The notes: generated by a model not told the origin, from the letters alone. A DNA stretch of 38,139 nt from a bacterium UBP3_UBA6266 (GCA_002440765.1 DJVC01000081.1:3028-41166); one strand, 5' to 3'. Shown: positions 16,586 through 26,194, counted from the first letter of the stretch. Made by a program: numbers and translations.

Positions 16586-19174
16586 ATGGGGAATGTAAAA
16601 GATAAGTCAGCGGGCAAATATCTGATATTGGTGTTATGTTTCTTTGTTTTTCCTTTTTGTGCGGCTTATGCTAAGCAAAATTGGGTTTCCGAAGGAGGGG
16701 TTATAGATCCTCTTAGGGATGAGCAAAGGGTTAAAGAAGCCCGGGAAAAATTAACGGAGTCCGAAAATCTTTACGGCGCGAATGATCCTGTTGTCGCGAG
16801 AGATGCCTTTAAACTGGCGTCAATATATTATGAATACGGCAGATATGACGAAGCCGAAGAACTATATAAAAGAGCCCTTTCAATACGTGAAAAAGTTTTA
16901 GGGTCCGGCGATAAGAGTATCATTCCGATCCTGATTTCCCTGTCTGAGTTGTATGAGAACAAGAAGGAATATAATGAAGCGGAATATTATTATAAAAAAA
17001 CGATAGAGTTAAAGGAAAAAATCCTTGGTTCTGATAATCCATCCCTTGCCGTAACAATGAACAATCTGGCTATCCTTTATGAGATTCAGGGGAATTATGA
17101 GCAGGCTGAACTGCTCTATAATAAAGCGTTGAACATAAAAAGGTCGGTTTACGGGAAAAATCATCCCGGTATTTCAATTACACTTAACAATCTTGGGCTG
17201 CTCTGCTATAAACAGGATAAATTTGAGAAAGCCTCCGGTTTTTTTCAGGAAGCATTGGATTTAAGGATTTCTCTCTATGGAAGCGAACACCCTGCCATAG
17301 CCAGAATAATGGATAACCTTGCCATGACTTACATAAGAACGGGGAAGATCGACGAAGCAGAGGCTCTATTAAGAGCTTCCCTGCAGATCAAAGAAAAAGT
17401 TCCCGGAGAAAATAAGCTTGATTCCGCCGATACGATGAGCAAACTGGGAGAGCTTTATAGTATGCAGGGCAGGTATCATGAGGCTTTGGTTTTGCATAAA
17501 CAGGCCTTCTCTGTAAGAGATAAACTTTTGAAACAGAATGACCCGCGGCTCCTTACGTCCCTGAATAATCTGGCCCTGGCTTATATCTTTTCGGGAAATT
17601 ATGAAGAGGCGGAAAAACTTTTTAACAGGCTTCTCAATATTAAAAAAACGGAAGGGATGGAGAATAAGGAAGGGTCTCTTATATATAACAATATCGGTTT
17701 ATTGTATATGAATCAGGGAAAATTCGATGAAGCTGAAAAAATGTTTAAAAGCGCTGTTGCCCTGACAGGGACAATGGATACAGACAGGGCTGTTATACTT
17801 GATAATCTGGGTGAATTATATATCAGGGTCGCGAAATATGACCTTTCGGGACAGAGTTATATGAATGCTGTTGAAATAAAAAGGAAAACCCTGGGAGAGG
17901 AAGATCCTTCGGTGTTTTTAAGCATGAGCGGTTTAGCCAAAGTGTATTCGGAAAAGGCCCAGTATCAAGAAGCGGAAAAAATCTATATAAAGGCGCTTGA
18001 AATCATAAAAGAAAATTTCGGTGAAAAAAGCGGGAAAACGGCTTTATTGGTTAATAATATAGCGGAACTTAAAAGAGAACAGGGATATTTAGCGGAAGCC
18101 GAAAAATATTTCAGGGAAGCCCTGGACATCAGGTTGGACCTTTACGGTCCCGATAGCCTGCCTGTAAGCAGGTTGTTGAACAATCAGGGTGTTATTTTCA
18201 GAGATTTGAAAAAAGTTGATGAGTCCGAGCCTGTTTATCAACGGGCGCTGAAAACCAGGCATGATTCGTTGGGAACGGAAAGCCTTGAACTTGCGTCAAC
18301 AATGAACAATCTTGCGGATCTTTATGTTTTGCAGGGCCGTTATGAAGAATCCGAAGGTTATCTGAAAGAAGCCCTGAGAATAAGAGAAAAATTCCTGGAT
18401 GACGGGCACCCTGACATTGCCGATACGCTCAACAGCATGGGGGTTTTGTATGTTAAATGGAATAAATTTGGTGAGGCCGCTCCGTTACTCAGGCAATCTC
18501 TTGCCTCCAGGAAAAAATTTTTCGGGGGGGAACACCCGAGTGTAGCGGTATCGCTGAATAATATGGGTTGGCTTTTGAAGAAACAGGGCAAGTTTCCGGA
18601 AGCAGAAAATTTTTACAAAGTTTCACTGGAAATGAAAAAGAGTATCCTGGGTGAGGGGCATCCCTCCGTGGCGGTAACGCTTAATAATCTGGGAGTCCTG
18701 TATCTCGCGATGGGGAAAGAAGATGACGCGGAACCGTACTTTCAGAAAGCCCTGGCGATTAAAAAAGAAGTTTTTGGCGGTGAAAGCCCGGATATCGCGT
18801 CAATTTTAAAAAAACTGGCAGCCATATACCTGCTCCGCGAAGAGGTGAGAAAAGCAGAGCTTCCGATTCAGGAAGCGCTGCAGATGAGCGGGAAGATGTA
18901 CGGGGAAAATGACTTAAGAGTTGCGTATTGTATTGACCTGATGGGTATATATAACTATATGATGGGGGTACATGACGAAGCGGATTCTCTGTTTAAAGCG
19001 TCGGCCCAGATCCGCCAGGGCAATAAGGGAATGGAAGATTTAAACGGGTATGATATGCTCATGCTGCTCTCGAAGCTTTTTAGAAAAATAGGGATGACAG
19101 ATAAAGCTCAGAGAATAGAAAAAAGCGCCAGGGATATACTGCAAAATCCGGAAAATTATCTGACTGACAAATGA
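16586..19174 (+). CDS. Secreted tetratricopeptide-repeat protein (kinesin-light-chain-type repeats)
   Basis: The start is ATG 16586, with AGGTGG (16575-16580) 5 nt upstream; the GTG at 16577 lies within that site. A signal peptide (about residues 1-30, ending AAYA) precedes about nineteen TPR units. The repeat length is 42 residues and a recurring core runs as NNLA-LY--QG-Y-EAE-LY--AL-I, the TPR_10/TPR_12 type. The mature protein should be a periplasmic or surface superhelix for protein-protein contacts. No other domain is evident. The stop overlaps the radC start by 4 bp. A promoter is not obvious, although 16500-16560 is strongly AT-rich. Confidence 0.85.
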   Translation: MGNVKDKSAGKYLILVLCFFVFPFCAAYAKQNWVSEGGVIDPLRDEQRVKEAREKLTESENLYGANDPVVARDAFKLASIYYEYGRYDEAEELYKRALSIREKVLGSGDKSIIPILISLSELYENKKEYNEAEYYYKKTIELKEKILGSDNPSLAVTMNNLAILYEIQGNYEQAELLYNKALNIKRSVYGKNHPGISITLNNLGLLCYKQDKFEKASGFFQEALDLRISLYGSEHPAIARIMDNLAMTYIRTGKIDEAEALLRASLQIKEKVPGENKLDSADTMSKLGELYSMQGRYHEALVLHKQAFSVRDKLLKQNDPRLLTSLNNLALAYIFSGNYEEAEKLFNRLLNIKKTEGMENKEGSLIYNNIGLLYMNQGKFDEAEKMFKSAVALTGTMDTDRAVILDNLGELYIRVAKYDLSGQSYMNAVEIKRKTLGEEDPSVFLSMSGLAKVYSEKAQYQEAEKIYIKALEIIKENFGEKSGKTALLVNNIAELKREQGYLAEAEKYFREALDIRLDLYGPDSLPVSRLLNNQGVIFRDLKKVDESEPVYQRALKTRHDSLGTESLELASTMNNLADLYVLQGRYEESEGYLKEALRIREKFLDDGHPDIADTLNSMGVLYVKWNKFGEAAPLLRQSLASRKKFFGGEHPSVAVSLNNMGWLLKKQGKFPEAENFYKVSLEMKKSILGEGHPSVAVTLNNLGVLYLAMGKEDDAEPYFQKALAIKKEVFGGESPDIASILKKLAAIYLLREEVRKAELPIQEALQMSGKMYGENDLRVAYCIDLMGIYNYMMGVHDEADSLFKASAQIRQGNKGMEDLNGYDMLMLLSKLFRKIGMTDKAQRIEKSARDILQNPENYLTDK

Positions 19175-19845
19175 GTTCTGATTATCTGGGACACAGAAAA
19201 AGGATAAGAGCAAGATACGAAGCCGGCGGCTTTGCGGGTTGGCCGGATTATGAAATTGTTGAATTTATATTGTTCTATGCCCTGCCCCGCAAAGACACAA
19301 AAATCCTCGCGAAAAAACTGATAAAACAGTTTAAATCCATAAAAGGTTTGATTGATGCGGATTCCGATGACATCAGGATGGTCGCCGGCGTCGGACAAAA
19401 TGTTCTAAACATCATAAGCGTTATTAAAGACGTAGCGGAGCTTTATCTGAAACAGAGAACTTTTGATAACAAATCTGTTAAATCAGCCGCGGATGTGTGC
19501 GATTACCTGCGAATTTCCATGCAACCGGAAAAAGACGAATTATTGAAGGTTTTGTATTTAAATGCCTCGAACAAGATACTCGGAGACGATATAATAAGCA
19601 GAGGAACAGTGGACAGGGCGCCTGTGTATCCGAGAAAAGTTGTTGAAAGTGCGGTGAAAAGGAAAGCTGTCAATGTGATTTTAGCACACAACCATCCCAG
19701 CGGAAGCTTGCGTCCGTCCGAGGAAGACAGAATTATGACGGAAAAATTAAAGGGCGTGTTATCATTGGTTGATGTTACTGTGTTGGACCATATTATCATA
19801 GGGCTGGATGGCTATTTCAGTTTCAGCGAAAACGGGCTTATCTAA
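19171..19845 (+). CDS. radC: RadC family (JAB/MPN-type) protein
   Basis: A 224-residue protein of normal RadC length. An N-terminal helix-hairpin-helix-like part (LGHRKRIRARYEAGG, IRMVAGVGQNVL) is followed by the JAMM metal motif HNHPSG (His173 and His175) with Asp186 in PSEEDR. The family was once thought to act in DNA repair, but its biochemical function is unsettled. The start ATG overlaps the TPR gene stop (ATGA), so expression is probably coupled. Confidence 0.93.
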   Translation: MSSDYLGHRKRIRARYEAGGFAGWPDYEIVEFILFYALPRKDTKILAKKLIKQFKSIKGLIDADSDDIRMVAGVGQNVLNIISVIKDVAELYLKQRTFDNKSVKSAADVCDYLRISMQPEKDELLKVLYLNASNKILGDDIISRGTVDRAPVYPRKVVESAVKRKAVNVILAHNHPSGSLRPSEEDRIMTEKLKGVLSLVDVTVLDHIIIGLDGYFSFSENGLI

Positions 19846-19863
19846 AAACAGACAGGAGAATGT

Positions 19864-20451
19864 ATGAAAAGAATTTTTTATATCATATCGGTCATCCTTC
19901 TTCCGACGTTTTGTTTTGCCGAAAACCTTTTAACGAATCCCGGCTTTGACGTGGAAGAGACTTTCAGGGGCTGGAATGTATGGGGGGAGGAAGAAGAGGG
20001 ACAGTCTGTTTCGGGAGCCGAAGTCACAAAATTCATATCAAGAACGCCTCCGTATTCGGCAAAATTGTGGGCGTGGAAAAATATCGGAGATGCGGGATCC
20101 GGTATCTGGCAGGATTTTAACGTACAGCCGGGAAAGACATATTATGCCGCCGCATTTCTCAAAAGCCTGCCGCGGGAACCGCTTAAAGAGAACATTGCCC
20201 ATACATGGATTTCATTGGAGTGGTATGATAAAGACGGAAATATTATAGGGCATCAAATCGACAGCAAAAACCTTACGGAATGCTATAAGATGTGGGCAAT
20301 ATTTAAATTGAGCGCGCAGGCTCCTCCCAATGCCGTGAAGGGCAGGATACTTTGCCGTTTATGGGCCGCCGGAGGCAAATCAGGCAAAAAAGCCCGCGCG
20401 GTGTATATCGATAATGTGCAGGTTTCCGGTTATCCTATACTGTTCAGGTGA
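19864..20451 (+). CDS. Secreted CBM4/9-like single-domain protein
   Basis: A 195-residue protein with a signal peptide (about residues 1-19, ending CFA). The mature part begins NLLTNPGFDVEETFRGWNVWG and ends AVYIDNVQVSG, first and last strands typical of CBM4/9 modules. AGGAGA lies just before the ATG. It is the third such stand-alone module in the window, but it lies outside the hydrolase locus and has no operator element. Carbohydrate or peptidoglycan binding is inferred only from the fold pattern. Confidence 0.75.
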   Translation: MKRIFYIISVILLPTFCFAENLLTNPGFDVEETFRGWNVWGEEEEGQSVSGAEVTKFISRTPPYSAKLWAWKNIGDAGSGIWQDFNVQPGKTYYAAAFLKSLPREPLKENIAHTWISLEWYDKDGNIIGHQIDSKNLTECYKMWAIFKLSAQAPPNAVKGRILCRLWAAGGKSGKKARAVYIDNVQVSGYPILFR

Positions 20452-20474
20452 CGGTTGTATCGTTCGGAAAATAA

Positions 20475-22100
20475 ATGAAAATCAGCAAAAGGTTAAGCTT
20501 TCCTTTCATTAACATTATCTTTGTTGTATTTCTTACTTTGATAATAAGCGCCGTTCTGCTTGTTATGAGCATAGACGGCCTTAATATTTTTAAATCAAAA
20601 GTCGAGAAGATAGCGACTGATTCTCTCAGGCAGAAGGCGGAATCCCTTATTCGGCTTCAGGCGGAATCCGTTGCCCGTGAAGTCGGAATTTATCTTCGGA
20701 ATAATCCTGTAAAGCTTGAGGATAACCTTAACTATCAGCCCTTAATGGATATTGCCGTTCAGAATGTAGGTAGTACGGGCTATACGGATATATTCGATAA
20801 ATCAGGAAGATCCCTTATGCATCCCAATAAAGATGTTGTAGGCAGAAATTATTCGGAATGGAAGGATGACTTTCCTCAGATGTGGAAAATTGTGCGGACA
20901 GCCATAAAAAATGGCGGTTCCGGGGGGTACTATGTTTTTCTTGAGAAAAACAGCGACAGACCTAAGGAAAAATATGTCTCCGTGAGTTCGGTTCCGGGAA
21001 CCGGTTATTTTGTCTGCGCTTCCACATACATTGATGAGTTTTTCCAGCCGCTTGAGAATGTCAGGCGGGAAATTGACGGTTTTTTATCTTTTTTCAAAAA
21101 ACAGGTAATAATGATTACGACAGGCATAATGCTGATATTCTGCCTGCTTGCTTTTTTCGTCTCGAGATATATAACAAATCCTATCGCAAAACTGGCGGGA
21201 GCCGTGGGTCGGCTGGGAAAAGGAGATTTTACTTCTGAAATGAATTTCGGCGGAAGCAGGGAAATTGCCATGCTTTCGGACAAGTATAATGAGATGTTAA
21301 AAGATCTCAGGCGTTATGTTGAGCAAGTTACGGTTGCTGCCAAAGAAAAGGAGAGGATAAAAAGCGAGCTGAAAATCGCACGTGACGTTCAGAGGCAAAT
21401 GTTGCCCGAAAAACTGCCTGAGTTTAAAAATTGCGGGCAATATGCTTTGTTCGGGCTTAATGATCCTGCGGAGCAGGTTGGAGGCGACCTGTATGATTTT
21501 ATAAAAGCGGGAGAAAGCGAACTTGGGTTTGCCATAGGGGATGTGTCCGGCAAAGGGATTCCCGCATCCTTATTTATGATGCAGGCCACAACCCTGCTGA
21601 GATACAATGCTCCGGGGTTTTTTGATACTTCACTGCTCCTGTCCCGTTTGAACGACGAGATCTGCAGGCATAATCCTTCAGGAATGTTTATTACATTGAT
21701 ATATGCTGTTGTTGATTTGAATAACGGAGTGCTTAATTTGACTAACGCAGGCCATAATTATCCTTTATTAATAAGGTCCGGAGAGCTTATTTTATTCGAA
21801 GGCAAAAAAAATCTTCCGATAGGGATAAAAGGAGGGGTCTCCTACCAGCAGGATGTTATAAATCTCAAAGAGGGGGACACGCTGATTTTCTATACTGACG
21901 GAATAACCGAGGCGCAGAACAACGGGAAAGAATTGTATGGGGATAAAAGACTTATAAAATTGGTAAAAGAAAATATTTCGGTATCTCCCGAAACTATGAC
22001 CGGAAGAATTATGCAAAGCATTAAATCATTCCGTAGCTCCGCCGAGCAGTCCGATGATATCACGCTTGTCATATTCAGATATGAGGGCAATAATAGGTAG
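20475..22100 (+). CDS. Membrane sensor phosphatase: Cache, HAMP and SpoIIE/PP2C domains (RsbU-like)
   Basis: Transmembrane segments lie at about 9-33 and 210-231 and enclose a periplasmic single-Cache-like domain (GYTDIFDKSGRSLMHPN). HAMP follows at about 232-284, then a short coiled coil, then the PP2C-type phosphatase. Metal-site residues are visible: GGDLYD (Asp338), GDVSGKG (Asp356) and SDD (Asp528). Such proteins dephosphorylate anti-sigma antagonist proteins (STAS type) in response to a small-molecule signal. No STAS or anti-sigma kinase gene is adjacent. The start has only a weak GGAAA before it. Confidence 0.9.
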   Translation: MKISKRLSFPFINIIFVVFLTLIISAVLLVMSIDGLNIFKSKVEKIATDSLRQKAESLIRLQAESVAREVGIYLRNNPVKLEDNLNYQPLMDIAVQNVGSTGYTDIFDKSGRSLMHPNKDVVGRNYSEWKDDFPQMWKIVRTAIKNGGSGGYYVFLEKNSDRPKEKYVSVSSVPGTGYFVCASTYIDEFFQPLENVRREIDGFLSFFKKQVIMITTGIMLIFCLLAFFVSRYITNPIAKLAGAVGRLGKGDFTSEMNFGGSREIAMLSDKYNEMLKDLRRYVEQVTVAAKEKERIKSELKIARDVQRQMLPEKLPEFKNCGQYALFGLNDPAEQVGGDLYDFIKAGESELGFAIGDVSGKGIPASLFMMQATTLLRYNAPGFFDTSLLLSRLNDEICRHNPSGMFITLIYAVVDLNNGVLNLTNAGHNYPLLIRSGELILFEGKKNLPIGIKGGVSYQQDVINLKEGDTLIFYTDGITEAQNNGKELYGDKRLIKLVKENISVSPETMTGRIMQSIKSFRSSAEQSDDITLVIFRYEGNNR

Positions 22101-22121
22101 TAATTTCCCAAAGGAGGTTTT

Positions 22122-22394
22122 ATGGATATAAAAATAATCAATAATCCTTCCAAAGAACAACTGGCGGAAATGGGTGTATTCAACTGGCCTGTATGGGAAA
22201 AAGAGGTATCCTCTTTTCCCTGGCATTACGATGAGAGGGAAACGTGCTATATATTGGAAGGAGAAGTTACAGTAATACCACAGGGCGGCAAACCCGTAAA
22301 ATTCGGCGCCGGCGATCTTGTAATCTTTCCTGAAAAGATGGATTGCACATGGGAAATAAACAAAGCAGTAAAAAAACATTATAATTTCGGTTGA
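22122..22394 (+). CDS. Small cupin-domain protein
   Basis: A 90-residue single cupin of the DUF861/cupin_3 type: PWHYDERETCYILEGEVTV is motif 1 and FGAGDLVIFPEKMDCTWEI is motif 2. Typical members bind a metal and act as small epimerases or sugar/ureidoglycolate-type enzymes, but the substrate cannot be read here. AAAGGAGG gives a very strong ribosome-binding site 5-6 nt before the ATG. It ends 12 nt before the next start. Confidence 0.88.
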   Translation: MDIKIINNPSKEQLAEMGVFNWPVWEKEVSSFPWHYDERETCYILEGEVTVIPQGGKPVKFGAGDLVIFPEKMDCTWEINKAVKKHYNFG

Positions 22395-22406
22395 GTGAGA
22401 TGGAAG

Positions 22407-22901
22407 ATGAGCATTTATCTTGATATAGAAACAAACCGGTCCGGAGAAATAACGGTGCTGGGATTTTTCAGCGGCACCGGGGGTTTTGTCCAGATGGTTA
22501 AGCCCGACATAACAAGGGATAAGTTTATTGCGGCCCTTCCCGGAACGGCTTCCAGGATAGTTACGTATAACGGGAACAGTTTTGATCTAAATGTTATATG
22601 GAAAAAACTCGGAATTAACCTGCGTGATATCTATGAATCCTGCGATTTGAGATGGATATGCCAGAGAGAAGGGTTAAAGGGAGGAATGAAAGCGGTTGAA
22701 TCAATACTTAATATATCGAGGACAACAATGGGGGTTGACGGGCGGGAGGCCCTGTATTTATGGGATAAATTTACTTTTGCAGGCGACAGGAAAGCGCTGG
22801 AACTGCTTTTGGAGTACAATAAGGAGGATGTCCTAAACCTTGTTAAGATAGAAAAAAAGCTTATAGAAAGGAATATTTTCATATCCGCGTCAGGTAATTA
22901 A
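22407..22901 (+). CDS. YprB-like RNase H-fold 3'-5' exonuclease
   Basis: A 165-residue protein. YLDIETN holds the DxE pair of DnaQ-like exonucleases, NSFDLNVIW a second acidic site and YNKEDVLNL the terminal Asp. The ribonuclease_H_2/YprB family fits well in length and order. The ATG at 22407 gives the usual short N-terminus; the GTG at 22395 would add four residues and has no Shine-Dalgarno sequence. The nucleic-acid substrate is not known for this subfamily. It is followed 1 nt later by the nitroreductase gene. Confidence 0.82.
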   Translation: MSIYLDIETNRSGEITVLGFFSGTGGFVQMVKPDITRDKFIAALPGTASRIVTYNGNSFDLNVIWKKLGINLRDIYESCDLRWICQREGLKGGMKAVESILNISRTTMGVDGREALYLWDKFTFAGDRKALELLLEYNKEDVLNLVKIEKKLIERNIFISASGN

Positions 22902-22902
22902 T

Positions 22903-23451
22903 ATGGTCTTAGATATTTTTGATAAAAGAAGAAGCGTCAGGAAATATAAAAACGAAGCTGTTGAGAGAGAAAAAATCATCGCCTGCCTGGAAGCTGCCCG
23001 CCTGGCGCCGTCCGCATGTAATTCCCAACCCTGGCGTTTTATAGTTATTGACGAACCTTCAATAAGAGAAAAGGCCTGTGAGGCGGCTCTGAAAGGGATT
23101 GTAGGGATAAATATGTTTTTAAGGGATGCGCCGGTCGTAGTCGCTGTTTTATCCCGGAGAAAAATCTATCTGGACATTTTGGGAAAATATTTCAGGAAAA
23201 CGGATTATTGCCTGACAGACATAGGGATAGCCGGAGAACATTTTTGCCTTCAGGCCGCGTATCTCGGATTAGGGACCTGCTGGGTAGGGTGGTTCAACGG
23301 AGGGGCATTGAAGAAGGAACTTGGACTTGGAAGGCTTGTTAAAATTGAATATCTCATTACTATTGGATATCCCGCGGATATACGCTGTGAAAAAAACAGG
23401 AAACAGATGAATGAAATTGCAAGCTGGAATAGGGATGGTTTCAGAAGATGA
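22903..23451 (+). CDS. Nitroreductase-family flavoprotein
   Basis: A 182-residue FMN-dependent oxidoreductase. RRSVRKY near the start and APSACNSQPWRFIVID are the classic FMN-contacting segments; GIAGEHFCLQAAYLGLGTCWVGWF is the second half of the fold. Length is normal. The substrate is not predictable. It starts directly after the YprB-like gene and overlaps the following gene by 4 bp (ATGA), so the four genes form an operon. Confidence 0.9.
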   Translation: MVLDIFDKRRSVRKYKNEAVEREKIIACLEAARLAPSACNSQPWRFIVIDEPSIREKACEAALKGIVGINMFLRDAPVVVAVLSRRKIYLDILGKYFRKTDYCLTDIGIAGEHFCLQAAYLGLGTCWVGWFNGGALKKELGLGRLVKIEYLITIGYPADIRCEKNRKQMNEIASWNRDGFRR

Positions 23452-24347
23452 ATTTATGCAGATTTCCCGAATTTGAGAGCATACAACCCGGACATAAGGA
23501 CATCTTCAAAAAATATCTTTCTTTGTATAAAAAGGAAAGTTGCGGCTTTATGTTTGCCAATGTGTTTTCCTGGAAAGAGATACTTAAGTTGAGTGTTTCA
23601 TCTCTTGATGAAAACCTTATAATTGCGGGTATTCATGATAATAACCCGTTCTTTTACGAACCGGTCGGAGACAGGAAGCTGTTGGAATCCGTAAAAGCTG
23701 TTTTTAGGCATTTTAAAAACGGGAACGGCAAAATTCATTTAAAAGGGGCAACGGAAGATTTTATAAAAAATGTTATAAACGGGGATAGATCTTTTTCGAT
23801 AACGGAAAACCGCGATGATTCTGAATATATTTATCTGACCGCCGACCTGATTTCCCTCAAGGGAAACAAATACCACAGCAAAAAAAATCTTTATAACCAG
23901 TTTAAAAAGAATAATAGCTACAGGTATATAAAACTGGAACAGGATACCGCTGAACACTGCATCGATTTTCTGGATAAATGGTGCGAGAGAAAAGAATGCG
24001 GTCTCACCCCCCTGCAGGCAAAAGAGAATTGCGCGGCGAAAAGAATGCTTGAAAACTTCGATTATCTGGAGCTTAAAGGGACTGCTTTCGAGGTAAACGG
24101 CGTGCTTAGCGGACTGACGCTGGGTGAAGAATTAAATCCGGATACATTTGTTGTCCATGTGGAAAAGGCGACAAGTTTGGTAAAAGGTTTGTACCAGGCA
24201 ATCAACAGGGAGTTTCTGGAAAATGAGGCTTCGGGATATAAATATGTAAACAGGGAAGAAGATGATGGGGTTGCCGGACTGAGGAAAGCCAAAATGTCAT
24301 ATAATCCCGTAAAATTGCTGAAAAAATACGACATCTTTTCGGAATAA
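23448..24347 (+). CDS. DUF2156-family (GNAT-like) protein
   Basis: A 299-residue soluble protein of the DUF2156 family, related to the C-terminal domain of phosphatidylglycerol lysyltransferases. Typical segments are SCGFMFANVFSWKE near the N-terminus, YLTADLISLKGNKYHSKKNLYNQFKK in the middle and YKYVNREEDDGVAGLRKAKMSYNP at the end. It has two GNAT-like halves. Stand-alone members lack the membrane flippase domain and have no settled function. It ends at a bidirectional terminator. Confidence 0.85.
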   Translation: MNLCRFPEFESIQPGHKDIFKKYLSLYKKESCGFMFANVFSWKEILKLSVSSLDENLIIAGIHDNNPFFYEPVGDRKLLESVKAVFRHFKNGNGKIHLKGATEDFIKNVINGDRSFSITENRDDSEYIYLTADLISLKGNKYHSKKNLYNQFKKNNSYRYIKLEQDTAEHCIDFLDKWCERKECGLTPLQAKENCAAKRMLENFDYLELKGTAFEVNGVLSGLTLGEELNPDTFVVHVEKATSLVKGLYQAINREFLENEASGYKYVNREEDDGVAGLRKAKMSYNPVKLLKKYDIFSE

Positions 24348-24360
24348 GTTATTTGATATG

Positions 24361-24389
24361 AAAAAGGCGGGATATTCTCCCGCCTTTTT
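24361..24389. terminator. Bidirectional intrinsic terminator
   Basis: AAAAAGGCGGGA (24361-24372) pairs with its complement (24378-24389) around a 5-nt loop. The A tract on one side and the T tract on the other make it work in both directions, ending the DUF2156 transcript and the convergent glycosyltransferase transcript. Confidence 0.9.
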
Positions 24390-24391
24390 CA

Positions 24392-25573
24392 TTATATTTT
24401 TTCTATGAGGTAATTTCTGTTATCAAAGAATGCCTGTGCCTGGCGTTTTATTTCCTCTTCCGCTTTTTCATTGCTCCAATCCCATGTCTGATTCATAAAA
24501 CCCACCGCTCTTGCAAACCACAGGCAGCGCATTGCTTCAACGGTTTTGTCTTTATTCTCTGATTTCTGATAGGAAATCACCATATCATAGAGGGTTTGTA
24601 CCCAGAGAGAGATATCATTATTAATCGGCTCTTTAGAAAAAATATTTTCCCATTTGGAATATATATCCCGGGAAAGGTCTTTTTTTAATTCATTTTTCCA
24701 TTGGCTCCAGCCTTCCATGGCGTTACCCGTCAATTTCTTTCTGTCGATATTAAGTTCCTGCGGTTTTCCCATTTCTTTGAGGCCGTATTTTTTAAGTTCC
24801 CGTATTTCCGATACATTTTTGATTCCTTCGATGCTTTTTCCGATTATATCGAAAGCGGTGCCTACCACCTGTAAGAACATAGGACCTAATTTAGGGGCTG
24901 AAGGTTTATGGATTTTACTTCCGAGACCCGTTTCGGCTATGTTAAAACCGCCTGCAATGGCGTTCATGCTCAGGAATATATCAATCCCGTATTCGAAAGT
25001 TGTCTTGTGCCATTCAAGGGACATGAGATGCTTGACTAGTTTTATGGACAGCGCAAAATCGCCGCCGATTGGCTGTCTTAAATTCATTCCGAACAAGCCG
25101 TAAACCAGGGGATAGCATATGTTTTTTGTTATTGTTCCGTCGTATTTGTGCCGGGCATATAAGGGTGTCACGTAGTCGAACCCCTTATATATCGGCTCCA
25201 GAAAATAACTAACCCATTCAGGGGTGATGCTTTTTAGGTCAGCATCCACACACACGACGGATTCCGCTCCCAATTCAATGGCTTTCTCAAATATGTTTCT
25301 GAAATTGTAACCTTTCCCGGGTGTGCCGGGCGGAGTTGAAACATATATTCCCGGCGTATCCGTGCCGGCGGAGAGGAATGATTCTTTCGTCCCGTCCGGA
25401 GAATGGTTGTCTCCGTTGATTATAACTGCCGATTTATCCGGATAGTATTTTTTGAACCCTTCGCTGAGTTGCCGGGCGGGGAAAGAAATATTGTCGGCTT
25501 CTTTATAAGAGGCCAGCCCTCCCGCTATATCTGCTTTTTTTATTCCGGATGGGTTTTCTTCAATGTAAAACAT
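24392..25573 (-). CDS. GT-A glycosyltransferase, glucosylglycerate/mannosylglycerate synthase-like
   Basis: A 393-residue soluble protein. PGTPGKGYNFRN (about 82-93) and VCVDADLKSI with a DxD pair (Asp110 and Asp112) are GT2-like nucleotide-sugar and metal sites. The order of motifs and the long helical C-terminus resemble enzymes that glucosylate or mannosylate glycerate or 3-phosphoglycerate to make compatible solutes. GGGAGG lies about 5 nt before the ATG. A TATAAT on the minus strand (25655-25650) may be its -10 box. The acceptor is a guess; no phosphatase partner sits nearby. Confidence 0.65.
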   Translation of the reverse strand: MFYIEENPSGIKKADIAGGLASYKEADNISFPARQLSEGFKKYYPDKSAVIINGDNHSPDGTKESFLSAGTDTPGIYVSTPPGTPGKGYNFRNIFEKAIELGAESVVCVDADLKSITPEWVSYFLEPIYKGFDYVTPLYARHKYDGTITKNICYPLVYGLFGMNLRQPIGGDFALSIKLVKHLMSLEWHKTTFEYGIDIFLSMNAIAGGFNIAETGLGSKIHKPSAPKLGPMFLQVVGTAFDIIGKSIEGIKNVSEIRELKKYGLKEMGKPQELNIDRKKLTGNAMEGWSQWKNELKKDLSRDIYSKWENIFSKEPINNDISLWVQTLYDMVISYQKSENKDKTVEAMRCLWFARAVGFMNQTWDWSNEKAEEEIKRQAQAFFDNRNYLIEKI

Positions 25574-25737
25574 TTGCGCCTCCCTTCCTGTAGTTCAGAT
25601 AACAGAACATCATGCGGTATATTAAGCTTATACTCGAAGTTAACATTTCATTATACACTGTTTGGCGGTTTTGTTTAAACTTTTTTTTAGAATATTTATT
25701 CGGTTTATGATAAAATGCAAAAAAACGGGGGGATTAA

Positions 25738-26136
25738 ATGAAAGCATTTAAGGAAACAAGTGTCAGGATTATAACAGATGATAAGCCGGGGCTTTTTTTT
25801 GTAATATCTTCGGAGCTTGCAAAAGGCGGTGTCAACATAAAAGCAATATGTGCTTTCAGGGAAGAAAAAAAGGCCTGTTTTTATCTGTTAACGGATAACT
25901 GCAGGAAGTCTGTTGAATTGCTTGATACGGCCGGCGTAAGTGCGTCGATGAGAGATGTGGTAACCGTTCTTGCCGAGAACAGGGTTGGCGAGGCTTCCAT
26001 AATTGCTGAAAAGATTAAAGACGAGGGGATAAACCTTGATTTTCTTTACGGGACAACTTCATCCGGCAGCGGTGTCTGTATGATGGTTATGGGGTCAAAA
26101 GACAATGATAAACTTATCAAGGCGATTAACGGGTAA
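25738..26136 (+). CDS. Tandem ACT-domain protein
   Basis: A 132-residue protein with two ACT folds, at about 6-65 (VRIITDDKPGLFFVISSELAK) and 70-132 (VTVLAENRVGEASIIAEKI). Stand-alone double ACT proteins bind amino acids and act as regulatory subunits or sensors. No enzyme partner is adjacent. GGGGGGA lies 5 nt before the ATG. The upstream 160 bp separates it from the divergent glycosyltransferase gene. Confidence 0.85.
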   Translation: MKAFKETSVRIITDDKPGLFFVISSELAKGGVNIKAICAFREEKKACFYLLTDNCRKSVELLDTAGVSASMRDVVTVLAENRVGEASIIAEKIKDEGINLDFLYGTTSSGSGVCMMVMGSKDNDKLIKAING

Positions 26137-26194
26137 GAGCGCCGGCTGGTTGGTTTAGATGTTTTTCAAACCATAATAAATCAGGTGTTGATAA

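Noticed and set aside
16586..19174. Repetitive DNA within the TPR gene, considered as a repeat array or CRISPR
   Set aside because: The periodicity is 126 bp (42 codons), in frame and degenerate, which is explained by TPR units.
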